From NCBI GenBank assembly GCA_903813345.2, contig CAIIXF020000002.1, forward strand, positions 62,001-126,000: 64,000 nt of DNA, written 5' to 3'. The notes beneath the pieces were generated by a model that did no database searches, was not told the origin of the DNA, and worked only from the letters and a program-made list of their open reading frames with translations. Within the stretch, counting starts at the first letter, position 1, and each line of letters starts with the position of its first letter. Origin of the DNA: Owenia fusiformis (Eukaryota; Annelida; Polychaeta; Sabellida; Oweniidae). Both the position numbers and the translations under genes were made by a program. This document shows positions 55,201-64,000 of the stretch, one piece after another.

Positions 55201-58200
55201 TATAGTATTAGCTGGTTCAACGGTAAGAATACTTCATAGGGTATATCGCCTCCTCTTGTGGAGATTGTCCTTGAATGGTAGGGTTCAGGGTCAAAAATGC
55301 ACATTTCCTTATTGGTCAAGTCGAATCGTTAGCTATAGGATCCGACTGGGGTAGACTCGAAGGCCTAAACTAGTTGATAATCAGCCCATTGTTCCTCCCC
55401 TGATGAACAGTGCTTTATTTGACCCTTATGAGCCTTTGTCCCCTGAGAAACCTGCCATTCAATGATGACCACTTTTGGTTATTAGTATGATTGCCCTGAA
55501 CCTATAGGGCACTCAACCTTGCCTTTTGCAGACTAAGATGCTTGCGCTGTAAGATAGAACCCTCCTATAGATTTGCTTACATGAGCAAACACATATCATT
55601 AATTTTATGAATTTATATTACAGGGGTCATAAGCCATTTTTACTCACATCATTGTATGCCTTTTTTATAGGGGCTAACTTGCTACATTCCTACTAATATC
55701 ACAGCATGCCTTTTATTTTAGGGGCTCGTTTGCCATATTTTGCTGTGCTGCTTTCTTAAATGGCTCCCTTGCATGGTTGATTAGCTTAAATTGTTGGCGA
55801 ATGGATGACTATCCCATTTTTCATCCCCCAGATTATATGCTGGGTGGACTCATCCATGGCCTTGTCTTCATGGCCTTAGCCACTTTTTTGGCTGTTAGTA
55901 CGGTAAGGCAACAAGCAAGTGTGTCCTCATCCATCTTGTCTCACCTTAAAAAGATGGAAAAAATCTCGATCTGTGTTTATCTATTTTTCTTGGCTGCTCA
56001 TTGTTTAAATTAGATCTGTTGTAAATTATATAAGATTTGTAGATGTTATAGCCCTGACTGTTAAAACTGCAAGCTCTTTAACATTAATTAACAGCTGCTT
56101 TAACTTAACCCATAAACCTCATTAATTTTGGCATTTTATTTTGATATTTGATTTTTGTGTTTTTGTTTTACTAATCCTTCGTTTTTAGGTGTTGCAGAAA
56201 ATCCAATAAAACCATACTAATTTGTAATATTTTCTCTTATAAATAACAAGCACTAACATTTGCAGCTAATAATGCTGATATTATTCATCAAGGTGAAGGG
56301 ATGTTACATATTAACCTTGCCTAATGGCTATTATTTCTCATGGCACCTGGCTGGCTTTGTAGGTATTCATTCTTTGGATTCTGTGCTTGTGTGTGGCTGA
56401 TGGGTCTCATCACATGGGTTATGTTGTACAATGTGTGGGCAGAAGAGGGCTTTCCCTTGTGGTGCCCTGACTATTTCATTGCTCTCATCCTACATGGAAT
56501 CTTCTTTCAAAATGTTGCCACTTGCTTAACATTTGCCACGGTAAGATGGAGGGATGTAAAGTTGTAGTTTCACCCATCACATCAAATATTATGTGGAAAT
56601 CTGTATGAAATTATACAGTTTCACATGTCACATCAAACAATATGTGAATATCTGTATGAAATTATACAGTTTCACCCATCACATCAAATATTATGTGGAA
56701 ATCTGTATGAAATTATACAGTTTCACATGTCACATCAAACAATATGTGAATATCTGTATGAAATTATACAGTTTCACTTGTCACATCAAATCTTATGTGA
56801 ATATCTGTATGAAATTATACAGTTTCACTTGTCACATCAAATCTTATGTGAATATATGTATGAAATTATACAGTTTCACTTGTCACATCAGATATCAAGT
56901 GAAAATCTGTTTGAAATTATACAGTTTCACTTGTCACATCAAAGCTTAAATGAACATATGTATGAAATTCACTCGTCACATCAAATATCGTGTGAACATA
57001 CATATAAAATTATACAATTTCACTTAATGTCACATCAAATATTTCGTGAACATCTGTATGAAATTATACAGTTTACTTGTCACATCAAATATAATCACAT
57101 ATTGTGGGGGAACATTCCATATTTACTCAATTTGTTTACATTAATGCAAAATAAAATTGACCATTTTATAAAGATTGGTGACCTTATCCTATGGAAATGA
57201 CTAAATGAAGATTATGTTTCACAGCAAGTTTGGATGGTGATACTGTAGAGCTTAGCAGCTTTTATTCTAGTCCTCCATGAAATGAACAGGTCAGTGTCAA
57301 TCGTTTAAGGTCTAACTGTACGATTTCAGCAGTTTAAAAGATTCAATGCAAGTCTTAGTTCAAGATTCATTGACCCATTTCATAAATAACACTGATTCAG
57401 ATGACCCATTCTGTAATAACAAGTTAATACGGAAAGGTCACCCACAGTACATGTAATGTGAAGATCTCTAGTAAATTACCCATTGCACTTAGTCTATCCC
57501 AGTGTGCCACATCTATCCCAGTGTGCCACATCTATCCCAGTGTGCCACATCTATCCCAGTGTACCACATCTATCCCAGTGTGCTATGTCTATCCCAGTCA
57601 GTGTGCCACATCACATCTATCCCAGTGTGCCACATCTATCCCAGTGTGCCACATCTATCCCAGTGTACCACATCTATCCCAGTGTGCCACATCTATCCCA
57701 GTGTGCTATGTCTATCCCAGTGTGCCACATCTATCCCAGTGTACCACATCTATCCCAGTGTGCCACATCTATCCCAGTGTGCTATGTCTATCCCAGTGTG
57801 CCACATCTATCCCAGTGTGCCACATCTATCCCAGTGTACCACATCTATCCCAGTGTACCACATCTATCCCAGTGTGCCACATCTATCCCAGTGTACCACA
57901 TCTATCCCAGTGTGCTATGTCTATCCCAGTGTACCACATCTATCCCAGTGTGCTATGTCTATCCCAGTGTACCACATCTATCCCAGTGTGCTATGTCTAT
58001 CCCAGTGTACCACATCTATCCCAGTGTGCCACATCTATCCCAGTGTGCCACATCTATCCCAGTGTGCCACATCTATCCCTATGCAAATCTGCCTGCAAAG
58101 TCTTCACTTGTTAAAGCCACTAATTTGAATAGCACCAAATTCTGAACTTTTTTCACAACTTCTTGATACTCTGCTGTGTGTGATTAGTATATAGTTATCC

Positions 58201-60184
58201 CACCAAATACAGATTGATGTATTAAGTTCAAATTTTGTTAGCTGGTGCTCTTGTCAAGGAGCAATTCTTAACATAACCACTTACTTCAAAATGGCCACAA
58301 TAATTCGATAACTCAAATAGACTGGCATTCAACTTTGTCTAATGGGCCATGTCTAAACCACGTAATTGTTAGTGAATTTGAAACATTTCAGAGGCCATGA
58401 CTTACAGACAATGAAACTGTGGTTTGCATAGCAACTTTGTGCATTGACAGAGGATATGACTTTTATTCAATTTTGCTCTATTCTGAAACTTCATCAAAGA
58501 AAGTGCATTTTTGTAAAAAGTAATTTTTTTATAACTCTATGTTGGTATTATTTTGTTTTTCAATCAATATCATATTGTCCCTTGGGATGAATTCAATATT
58601 CAGTCCCTCCTAGATAACCCTATTTATCCTATGCAGAGTAGAGTTTTAGGGAGGTAAGTTGTTAAGATATATCCCGTATCCTGATTTTGAGGTTTCCATA
58701 TCCAGAACCTCCATATCTCCCACCATATCTCCCGCTTTGGTGCATATCTTCCCGCTTCGGTGCATATCTTCCCGCTACAATGTATTTAAAATTTAAAAGT
58801 GAAAATGCAATACAATGACTTTGCATATGAATGATTTTTACATCTTGTACTATTGAAATGGCCATATGCCCCTGAAAACTCTACTTGGTATAGGATAAAG
58901 CAGTTATGTACGGTTGGTTTGGATATTGGGTCCATCCCTCGTGAGATATGCAAATATAACCTTCGGTCCCTACAGTCCCTAACGTAGATATGTATATCTC
59001 CCTTTGGATAAACCCCATATCCAAAACCTCCCAGTACATAACCATTATATATGCATGATGTTGATGTGATCCAATGACTTTCAATTGTACTGTAACCAAT
59101 GAACATTACTAAGACTAGAGGAATTCCATTTAAAGTTTTGTATTATCTCATATTTGCAGAAAGATGATAGAATGAGGCTGCCCTTGCATCATCAATGATG
59201 TAGCTTATAAGTAAAAATGATGACACAGTTTGCCATATTTATAAATGGATATTCAGAACATTGCTTAATATTTTATTTATTAGCCTTAGGCTACTCTAAT
59301 TAGATGAGTGCTTTGTGCACATGTTGTCTTGTTTGTTGATTGATTTCAGCCACATGATACTTATATCCACATGATTATCATATGCAAATGATTTAAACAT
59401 TGACTTCACATATCCTTGTATATATACACTATTAATACATAGCAAACTTCTATAATTGTAAATTTAACAGATAAGGAAAATTAAGTTTATCCTTTTCATT
59501 GACTTTTAGCTCTAAAGTATATAGTTTTATAATTTGTAGAATAATGTGTAATATGATAAATAAAAAAAAACTGAAAATCATATTGAAATGTTTTTAAGTC
59601 TGGGTATCAACTAGAAACGGAGACATTTTGTTTCAAGAATTTTTATTTTCTTGACTTTATCACTTTTATCCTTCTCTGGCACTCATGCAGTGTGCAGATT
59701 CCAGTTTTGAAATATGATTGATTATACCTAAGAAAAACAAACAGGCATTGTTTGGATAATTACAAAACAATTCGCTTGCTAAGGAAATGACGACAGTTTC
59801 TCAGAGTCAAATACGAAGGATAAAGTTGATAAATCAAAAACAAATTCTTATGAAAATCTTCAACCGGAAGTCCTGCCACATTGAAGTAAGACATAATGTC
59901 TTTGTTCCCAGTTGATCCCCATTGTTTAATTGCACTCATAAAGTGATGGTGTTACTGATTATTTAAAACTGTCTTCAATTTCATTGCAGTTATTCCATGC
60001 AGCTTTCAATCTCACAACAAACGAGCGCATTAACAAGAAACGTTATGACTATCTCAAAGACGGTAAAGGCAATTATTACAACCCATTTAATCGAGGATTT
60101 AAATCAAACATGCTGGAGTTCTTTCATATAAAGAGAGGACTGACAGAGGATGAAGTGGAATACTTAAATGTTCAGTGTGTGTAG
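37277..60184 (+). CDS. Ankyrin-repeat DHHC S-acyltransferase (TIP1/PAT24-like)
   Basis: The constant exons are 37277-37422, 42275-42681, 45644-45777, 48065-48207, 50258-50354, 50611-50763, 51090-51262 and 59990-60184, plus one of four alternative exons (54,401-56,540). All junctions are GT-AG and in frame; products are 537-542 aa. Six ankyrin repeats (about residues 70-265) precede TM1 (about 288-308), TM2 (about 320-338) and the DPG motif (343-345). The cysteine-rich domain reads CHTC...HCKICNRCIKQMDHHC, with catalytic Cys406. The alternative exon supplies TM3 and TM4. The last exon holds TTNE (the TTxE motif) and NPFNRG, then the C-terminus. The family transfers palmitate or other acyl groups to protein cysteines in Golgi or plasma membranes, with ankyrin repeats selecting substrates. 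DHHC is followed by PYIYNCVG, with Tyr where Trp is usual. The layout and VETDGEEI and LHWAAFKG blocks look closer to plant TIP1/PAT24 than to animal HIP14; this is from memory and untested. Confidence 0.93.
37644..39248. mobile_element. Fold-back element in acyltransferase intron 1, interrupted
   Basis: The left arm 37644-37820 and right arm 38716-39248 are inverted repeats, sharing for example GCTAAGTAGACACACGGTAA and TTCATTGTCATGTTTGGCTG. Both outer ends begin CAGTGTC. The right arm is interrupted by another palindromic element at 38869-39229. The inner 900 bp is unique and non-coding, with a hairpin at about 37,841-37,874 and clustered CACGTG/CACATG words at 38,593-38,652. Confidence 0.85.
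38869..39229. mobile_element. Palindromic MITE nested in the fold-back element
   Basis: Ends CACTGCTTCAAAGGCAAGCA and its exact inverse enclose arms of about 130 bp. The core matches the MITE at 29,921-30,191. The left arm of the host element (near 37,667) preserves the uninterrupted sequence, giving an empty site. TA precedes the left end and AA follows the right, consistent with a TA duplication plus one substitution. Confidence 0.87.
40221..41539. mobile_element. TTAA-flanked element, 1.3 kb, non-coding
   Basis: AGTCCCCGTCTAAAGTTT at the left and AAACTTTAGATGGGGACT at the right are inverted, with one mismatch in 18. Both ends are flanked by TTAA (40217-40220 and 41540-41543), the duplication used by piggyBac-type transposons. 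The interior has no transposase and is interrupted by a second element. Confidence 0.78.
40551..41036. mobile_element. PIF/Harbinger-like MITE nested in the TTAA element
   Basis: Ends GGGGCGGGGTCAAAATATC and the inverse are part of about 50-bp inverted repeats that include TTCATATGGAGACGAAAGTA. TTA flanks both ends (40548-40550 and 41037-41039). G-rich ends with a 3-bp TTA duplication fit PIF/Harbinger. Long G runs lie inside both arms. No coding sequence is present. Confidence 0.78.
42840..44455. other. Acyltransferase intron 2, first part
   Basis: Nothing is recognised apart from a short direct repeat near 42,920-43,085 (CAGAGTGATGA and GCATTCAGATTGTGACATTT twice). Confidence 0.5.
44460..45063. 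mobile_element. Palindromic TTAA-flanked element, 604 bp, intron 2
   Basis: The ends are AGGAATATTCCTTGCCA and its inverse, with arms of about 200 bp (44460-44660 and 44870-45063) sharing TTTTAAGAT/ATCTTTTAA and GTGATGTCATC words. TTAA flanks both ends (44456-44459 and 45064-45067). The outermost 10 bases are themselves palindromic (GGAATATTCC). It is non-coding and distinct from the element at 40,221. Confidence 0.85.
46458..48055. repeat. 51-bp minisatellite abutting acyltransferase exon 4
   Basis: About 31 units contain ATCACATTCTTGTCATTGGG and GATGAATAAATCTTATGCTT. The last, diverged unit supplies the pyrimidine tract of the 3' splice site of the exon starting at 48065 (CTTTTTATTTTTTTCAG). 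Confidence 0.93.
48759..50234. repeat. 27-bp minisatellite in acyltransferase intron 4
   Basis: About 54 units contain CAAAGTGTTACATATATGGA. The length is a multiple of three, so a nonapeptide NQSVTYMDT can be read for long stretches on the + strand and an unrelated repeat on the - strand. It ends 23 bp before the exon at 50258. Its position inside an intron and its openness on both strands argue against coding. Confidence 0.94.
51543..51697. mobile_element. 155-bp MITE-like hairpin in intron 7
   Basis: 34-bp terminal inverted repeats with one mismatch include AATAAATAATGATAGGCCAT and its complement. The interior is short and non-coding. The target duplication is not resolved. Confidence 0.75.
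52670..53110. repeat. 32-bp minisatellite, intron 7
   Basis: Units TTAACACAGACTCTAAATGA plus TGAGGCCTGGAA are spaced 32 bp. Some units carry an extra CCTAAATGATGAGG. Confidence 0.9.
53455..53800. repeat. 60-bp minisatellite, intron 7, 6 units
   Basis: The unit contains AAAAGGCATACCTGCTTCCA and TATGATCATTGTACTTGTCT. A 165-codon - strand frame is a product of the 60-bp period. Confidence 0.92.
54401..54566 (+). CDS. Alternative exon A (TM3-TM4 hairpin)
   Basis: 166 nt, entering in phase 2 and leaving in phase 0. With AG from exon 7 it encodes R, then VWFFAFAVSTTVNVLITLFF, a short loop containing WSMMGF, a second hydrophobic run and GMT at the end. The 3' splice site is TCTATTTCTAG and the 5' site is ACG/GTGAGT. 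It is the most diverged of the four but shares the Phe pair, Asn and WSM.GF positions with exon B. Confidence 0.87.
55048..55222 (+). CDS. Alternative exon B (TM3-TM4 hairpin)
   Basis: 175 nt, phase 2 to phase 0. It encodes GSFAIFCCSCLLNGLISWFI, the loop CWSMEGFPFNVDY, a second hydrophobic run with MHGLFFEGV, and GST. The splice sites are CTTATAG and ACG/GTAAGA. A partial duplicate of its 3' splice site lies about 45 bp upstream. Read after exon A it would hit TAG in the ninth codon. Confidence 0.88.
55722..55902 (+). CDS. Alternative exon C (TM3-TM4 hairpin)
   Basis: 181 nt, phase 2 to phase 0. It encodes GSFAIFCCAAFLNGSLAWLI, the loop CWRMDDYPIFHPPDY, then a hydrophobic run with IHGLVFMAL, and VST. 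The splice sites are TTATTTTAG and ACG/GTAAGG. Two diverged copies of its 3' splice-site region lie upstream. It is closest to exon B. Confidence 0.88.
56363..56540 (+). CDS. Alternative exon D (TM3-TM4 hairpin)
   Basis: 178 nt, phase 2 to phase 0. It encodes YSFFGFCACVWLMGLITWVM, the loop VWAEEGFPLWCPDY, then LHGIFFQNVATCLTFAT. The splice sites are CTTTGTAG and ACG/GTAAGA. The 51-bp array begins about 35 bp after its donor. Confidence 0.88.
56575..57095. repeat. 51-bp minisatellite next to alternative exon D
   Basis: About 10 units contain TGTATGAAATTATACAGTTT and CACATCAAAT. Two overlapping open frames across it are repeat artefacts. Confidence 0.9.
57494..58078. repeat. 19-bp minisatellite, last intron, about 30 units
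   Basis: The unit is CCCAGTGTGCCACATCTAT with variants GTACCACATC and GTGCTATGTC. 19 is not a multiple of three, so the same heptapeptide-like blocks appear in all three + frames. This is not coding. Confidence 0.95.
58905..59060. repeat. Dispersed repeat, second copy
   Basis: It matches 32,640-32,815 in the same orientation (ATCCAAAACCTCCCAGTACA and flanks). A weaker relative lies at 58,665-58,770. Confidence 0.55.
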
Positions 60185-61429
60185 GCTGATACCCCTTATA
60201 TTATCTCATACACAGTGATAGACTCTTCCAAAGTTATTCTAGAGGGGAGACAACATACGTATAGGTCTAACACCTCTCATGTCATTACTAAACTCTTCCA
60301 ATATATGACTTGGAGAAGCCATATGAACAATGAAAATTAAAAATGATAATGTTTTTAAAGAGAAACAAGTTGTTGAACGAATGTTGTAGAGACGACGAAT
60401 ATAGTGCTCAATACTGTAACTGGAAAGGAATGCCAGAAAATAACATATGTTAGTGACTATTTGTGCCAAGCAAGATTGCTAATTGTAATATAGAGACCAT
60501 CCTCCATTGACTGGCGTGAATCAGTTTAGTAATACTATTATTACCCATGTTGAAGAGTTTAAATATTATCACAATACTGTACTCATACTCTCACTAATTT
60601 ATACTTGATCTTAAGATGAAATATTATTACCAAATTGTTCTGTGCCAGGAAATGGAGAATCATGGCTGTCTATCCTCCTTTTATTTGGCCATATAAATTC
60701 ATATTAAAGGTACAAAGCTGTAATTCTCACCTCAATAACCTTATAATATTTTCAATTTAAATTCAAAGTGACATTTAACTTACACAATCCATGTTTTTTT
60801 TCAATTTTAAGACTATCCATACTTAGAAACAGACCTGCTTTATTGTTATTGTTGAACTGTAGTCTTAAAATAATAACTAAGATTTCTCATTTTGAAGCCT
60901 ATAGATCAGTTCTGATAATCCATCATCCAAAGGATGAGTCTGGGAATGCATCTGGGTATCGACTTAAAAAATATTGAAAATTGTAATATCTGAAAAACAA
61001 ACTCAATTACACATACTATGAACCCTCAACATCTTATCCTTCTTCTGAGAGTACAAAAATATCAACTTTCAATATTTTAAACTAACCTTGATGACATCAT
61101 CAAAAAATGTGATTTGAGAAATCAGAACATTTTTCTTGTAATAAAATTTCAGTTCAGTGAAGGTCTTACATATTGCAGATTATGAATTAAGGCTATTTTT
61201 CTGTTATGAATGATGAAAATTACAACTATTGACCTTTTAATGTTTTAATTTAATCATTTTTGGAACTAAATTGGATGCAAGACTATTTGGCGAGGAAAAC
61301 TTCCTTGACCAGTCTTTCAGATGCTAAGCTTTTGGAACATTTTATTTATAGTACTAAACAAAAATTTCTAAAAGGCCTTAGTTAAGCTTTAAAGTCCTGT
61401 AAAACCCCTACTCTAACGTTTGAAAAAAA
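60185..61429 (+). other. Probable 3' UTR of the acyltransferase gene
   Basis: AT-rich sequence after the stop at 60184. There is no strong gene-like frame and no strong poly(A) signal before the palindrome. Confidence 0.45.
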
Positions 61430-61708
61430 GATTCTACCAATACTATCCAACAGGAATCTACTTCCTTCTTACTTCTACTTCGATCAGCTTGAATTCCTCT
61501 GAGAAAATGAGGATTTTGGCAGGGGTTCATTGACTTTACATGGTGACAAACCTGATGGTATCCCCATGTTAAGTCAATGGTCAATGGTGTGTCCGACTCG
61601 TCTCCATGTTGAGTCAATGTACCCTTGCCAAATCCTCATTTGCTCAGAAGAGTTGATAGAGGCTCAACAAGTAGATTCATGTTGGATAGTATTGCTAGAC
61701 TAGAATCC
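61430..61708. mobile_element. Palindromic element in the probable 3' UTR
   Basis: The arms at about 61430-61540 and 61600-61708 are inverted (AATACTATCCAACA / TGTTGGATAGTATT, and AAATGAGGATTT and its complement). The spacer is about 60 bp and contains a direct repeat TCAATGG. Confidence 0.75.
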
Positions 61709-61871
61709 ATTTTCAAAAATAAGAATACGTTTTTTTTTAACAGACCATTCGACTGATTTTTAGAACTTTTTGTCGGTACTATTAGTTGTATATGCATTTA
61801 GTGTTTTTTGTATTTTTATTTAAAATGGTTTGATTGATTTTTGTGAGTATTTTTTACTCAAGTTATGTCAC

Positions 61872-61896
61872 AATAAATATCATAACATGTAATAAA
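61872..61896 (+). other. Candidate poly(A) signals of the acyltransferase gene
   Basis: AATAAA occurs at 61872 and 61891, about 1.7 kb after the stop codon. If used, the palindrome lies within the 3' UTR. Confidence 0.4.
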
Positions 61897-61970
61897 TTCT
61901 TTCTGTAGTTGTATAAATCTTCTTTTGAGACAAGGATCACATTTATTTTTTCAAAACGAATTAACTAATA

Positions 61971-62118
61971 GTTGCTACATTGATAAAAAGATGCTGCAGT
62001 TGCATTGGCCAGGCAATATACCAGTATTCGCCTGTAAAACATTGGATAGTTGCTACATTGATAAAAAGATGCTGCAGTTGCATTCTCCTGTAAAACATTG
62101 GATAGTTGCTATATTGAT
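61971..62118. repeat. Short three-copy tandem repeat
   Basis: AGTTGCTACATTGATAAAAA and GATGCTGCAGTTGCATT occur at about 61971 and 62049, with a partial third copy from 62103. Confidence 0.8.
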
Positions 62119-62164
62119 AAAAAAGGTGGCAGCAAAAATGATTTTGACTGGTGAATACCTATAA

Positions 62165-64000
62165 ATTCATTGAAACTGAAGAAACATCAAATTTTGTTAG
62201 GCAAGCAATTCCACTTATCTACTTAACTTGTATTTTTGCGAAAACTCGGATGAATATTTCATGTAATTTGACTTATGGCAACCATGTTGACAACACACGC
62301 AATTTATGAGTGAATCACCTGCATTTCTATTACAGGTACTTCTCATATAGTCACATGAATTTTCCAAAAATCGTTCTCCTTCTTGGTGAAAATGATGAAA
62401 ATTAAAAGTCTCTTCGGCGGAATTTCATCCATTTTCTTATAAATAGAGTAGTGAAAGTTCTCTCGTATTTGATGCAGTAGCTGACGTAAATCAGTACGTC
62501 AGTAAATTAAAACAAGTCAACGATAAAATTATAAAAATATAACCTTCAAAAGGTGGCATGTATAAGTAGACTAGCGTGTACGCAAACTTACCTACTCATA
62601 CATGTTATTATATTTGATAGTATTATAAAGATGGCACATGTGTATGTTACATCAGTAGGTTCCCAAGTTAAATCGTTCATGACTATTAGTCTGAGCAATA
62701 AATAAATGAGTAGTTAATTTGCTGAAATGAGGATTCCCATGTTAGAAATAAGGGAATTTTCGAGAGACCATGTACTTTAATTCAACAGGTTGGCTTTTCG
62801 ATTTTAAGTGCCATCTTAATCTCTCCATTCTCTTGCAAAATTCCAGGCAAAATTCGAATAAACTATTTTTTCTTTATTTTATTTCTTTATTTCAAATTGA
62901 TTCAATTACACAATGATAAAGATTTTAACAGTAGACATATGTTTATGTGTATATACTGAGTTTACAATTAAAGATGTATGAATATAAAATAGTACCTTTA
63001 ATTTATAAGAAAGTATGAGTAACTTATTGGGAGCAGGAGCAATGGGGACACCTAACTGATACTAGAGATATTGTATTATGTGTAACATAATGACATCTAC
63101 TAAGGATATTAATATGATGAGTTAACATACAAGGAAGAATAAAAATCAATGTTTACTATGCCCTTAATTAATGATTATTTGGAATTTTACTGATCAGGAA
63201 GTTTTTTAGTCTTGATTTAAAAATACTCATAGAAGGGCTATTTTTTTAGATGCAAAGGTAAATTATTCCAAATGATTTGTCCTTGGGTTTTACTTTAACT
63301 ATTACTTGTGTGTTTCTGGTAACACTGTCACATACACTGTCACAATCATTGTTTTTGGCGTCACTTGGATCACTAGCTACTTACAGTCTCTTCTTTTATT
63401 TTTCTCCTGTATTTGTGGCGGTATCTGGGATCAAAATAAAATGTCTCGGGCGCTTTGACATTCTTCATTCTTTAATGGTCTTTGCAAACTAGTGCATACA
63501 GCTATTAAGACAATATATTTATGAACATGAATACATTCTTTTGGCGCCTTTTCCGCTCACGACAGTCTTTTTGAATTTCAGCAGGGGTCTTTCCCATCTA
63601 CGAAAAGTACAAGTTGATAAATGATCATATCGGTAAGGATTTGACGACAGAAAATGTGTGCATCAGTAACGCAATTTATGACAGAGAAAACGCACGACCA
63701 TAGCTTCAGTGTAAAATATCTGATAGAAAAATGTTTTATGTGACAATGAAATGTGATAATAGTACATGCCAGTCTAATTATACATGGCATCTTTGGGATG
63801 CTATAAAAGTTTAAAGATGCAATAAAATCGTTTTACTCGAATTAGATTATATTTATACAACTTTCCCGTATGGAGGCAACATTTACGATGGTGAACTACC
63901 AACACTTTCTAAAGTTCATTTGATAATGATAATTTGATATGATATAAAATGATGAAAAGTCGGGGTTTGGAAAAAAATAAGAAGGAGAAAATTGGGATGG
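62165..64000. other. Terminal stretch, one exon-like segment
   Basis: Nothing firm is recognised. At 63582-63632 a possible exon lies between a good 3' splice site (TTTTTGAATTTCAG) and GTAAGG; one frame reads GVFPIYEKYKLINDHI. No family is recognised, and it could be a chance combination or an exon of a gene running off the window. Confidence 0.2.

Noticed and set aside
57458-58145. Three overlapping + strand frames rich in CHIYPSV
   Set aside because: They are produced by a 19-bp array that reads the same in every frame, and lie inside an intron.

Overview
The window is animal nuclear DNA. The genes are split by GT-AG introns, their proteins are typically metazoan (RBX1, secreted serpins, an ankyrin-DHHC palmitoyltransferase), and the intergenic space is AT-rich and full of minisatellites, palindromic DNA-transposon derivatives and one LINE. 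A lophotrochozoan, perhaps a mollusc, fits the style, but nothing in the sequence proves the phylum.

Layout. Positions 1-16,500 hold no gene I can defend. They carry tandem arrays (51, 62, 25 and 37 bp units; the 37-bp array has 69 exact-length units) and several TA-flanked or palindromic elements. From 16,562 to 30,542 lie two tandem serpin genes on the + strand with the same three-exon plan: a large exon with signal peptide and serpin body, a second exon starting inside the reactive-loop hinge, and a small last exon encoding an eight-cysteine tail. Intron 1 of the first serpin holds a 52-bp array, a LINE inserted into that array, and a 37-nt fragment of the gene's own last exon. A degraded Tc1-like element separates the two serpins.

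At 36,863-32,199 (- strand) lies a complete five-exon RBX1 gene. Its RING exon 4 has been partly copied into a 97-bp tandem repeat, and another array fills the same intron. RBX1 is head-to-head, 413 bp apart, with a + strand gene (37,277-60,184) for a six-ankyrin, four-TM DHHC S-acyltransferase that resembles plant TIP1/PAT24 more than animal HIP14. Its introns hold nested transposons and arrays of 51, 27, 32, 60, 51 and 19 bp units.

The most striking feature is in this acyltransferase gene. Between the DHHC exon and the last exon sit four tandem homologous exons (54,401-56,540). Each encodes an alternative TM3-loop-TM4 hairpin, and each starts in phase 2 and ends in phase 0. Exactly one keeps the reading frame; skipping all, or joining any exon to a later one, gives an early stop. 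This predicts mutually exclusive splicing that swaps much of the membrane part of a palmitoyltransferase. The two serpins with a cysteine-rich tail are a second candidate novelty. The genes have no obvious shared pathway; apart from the serpin pair and the RBX1/acyltransferase head-to-head arrangement they look like unrelated neighbours.
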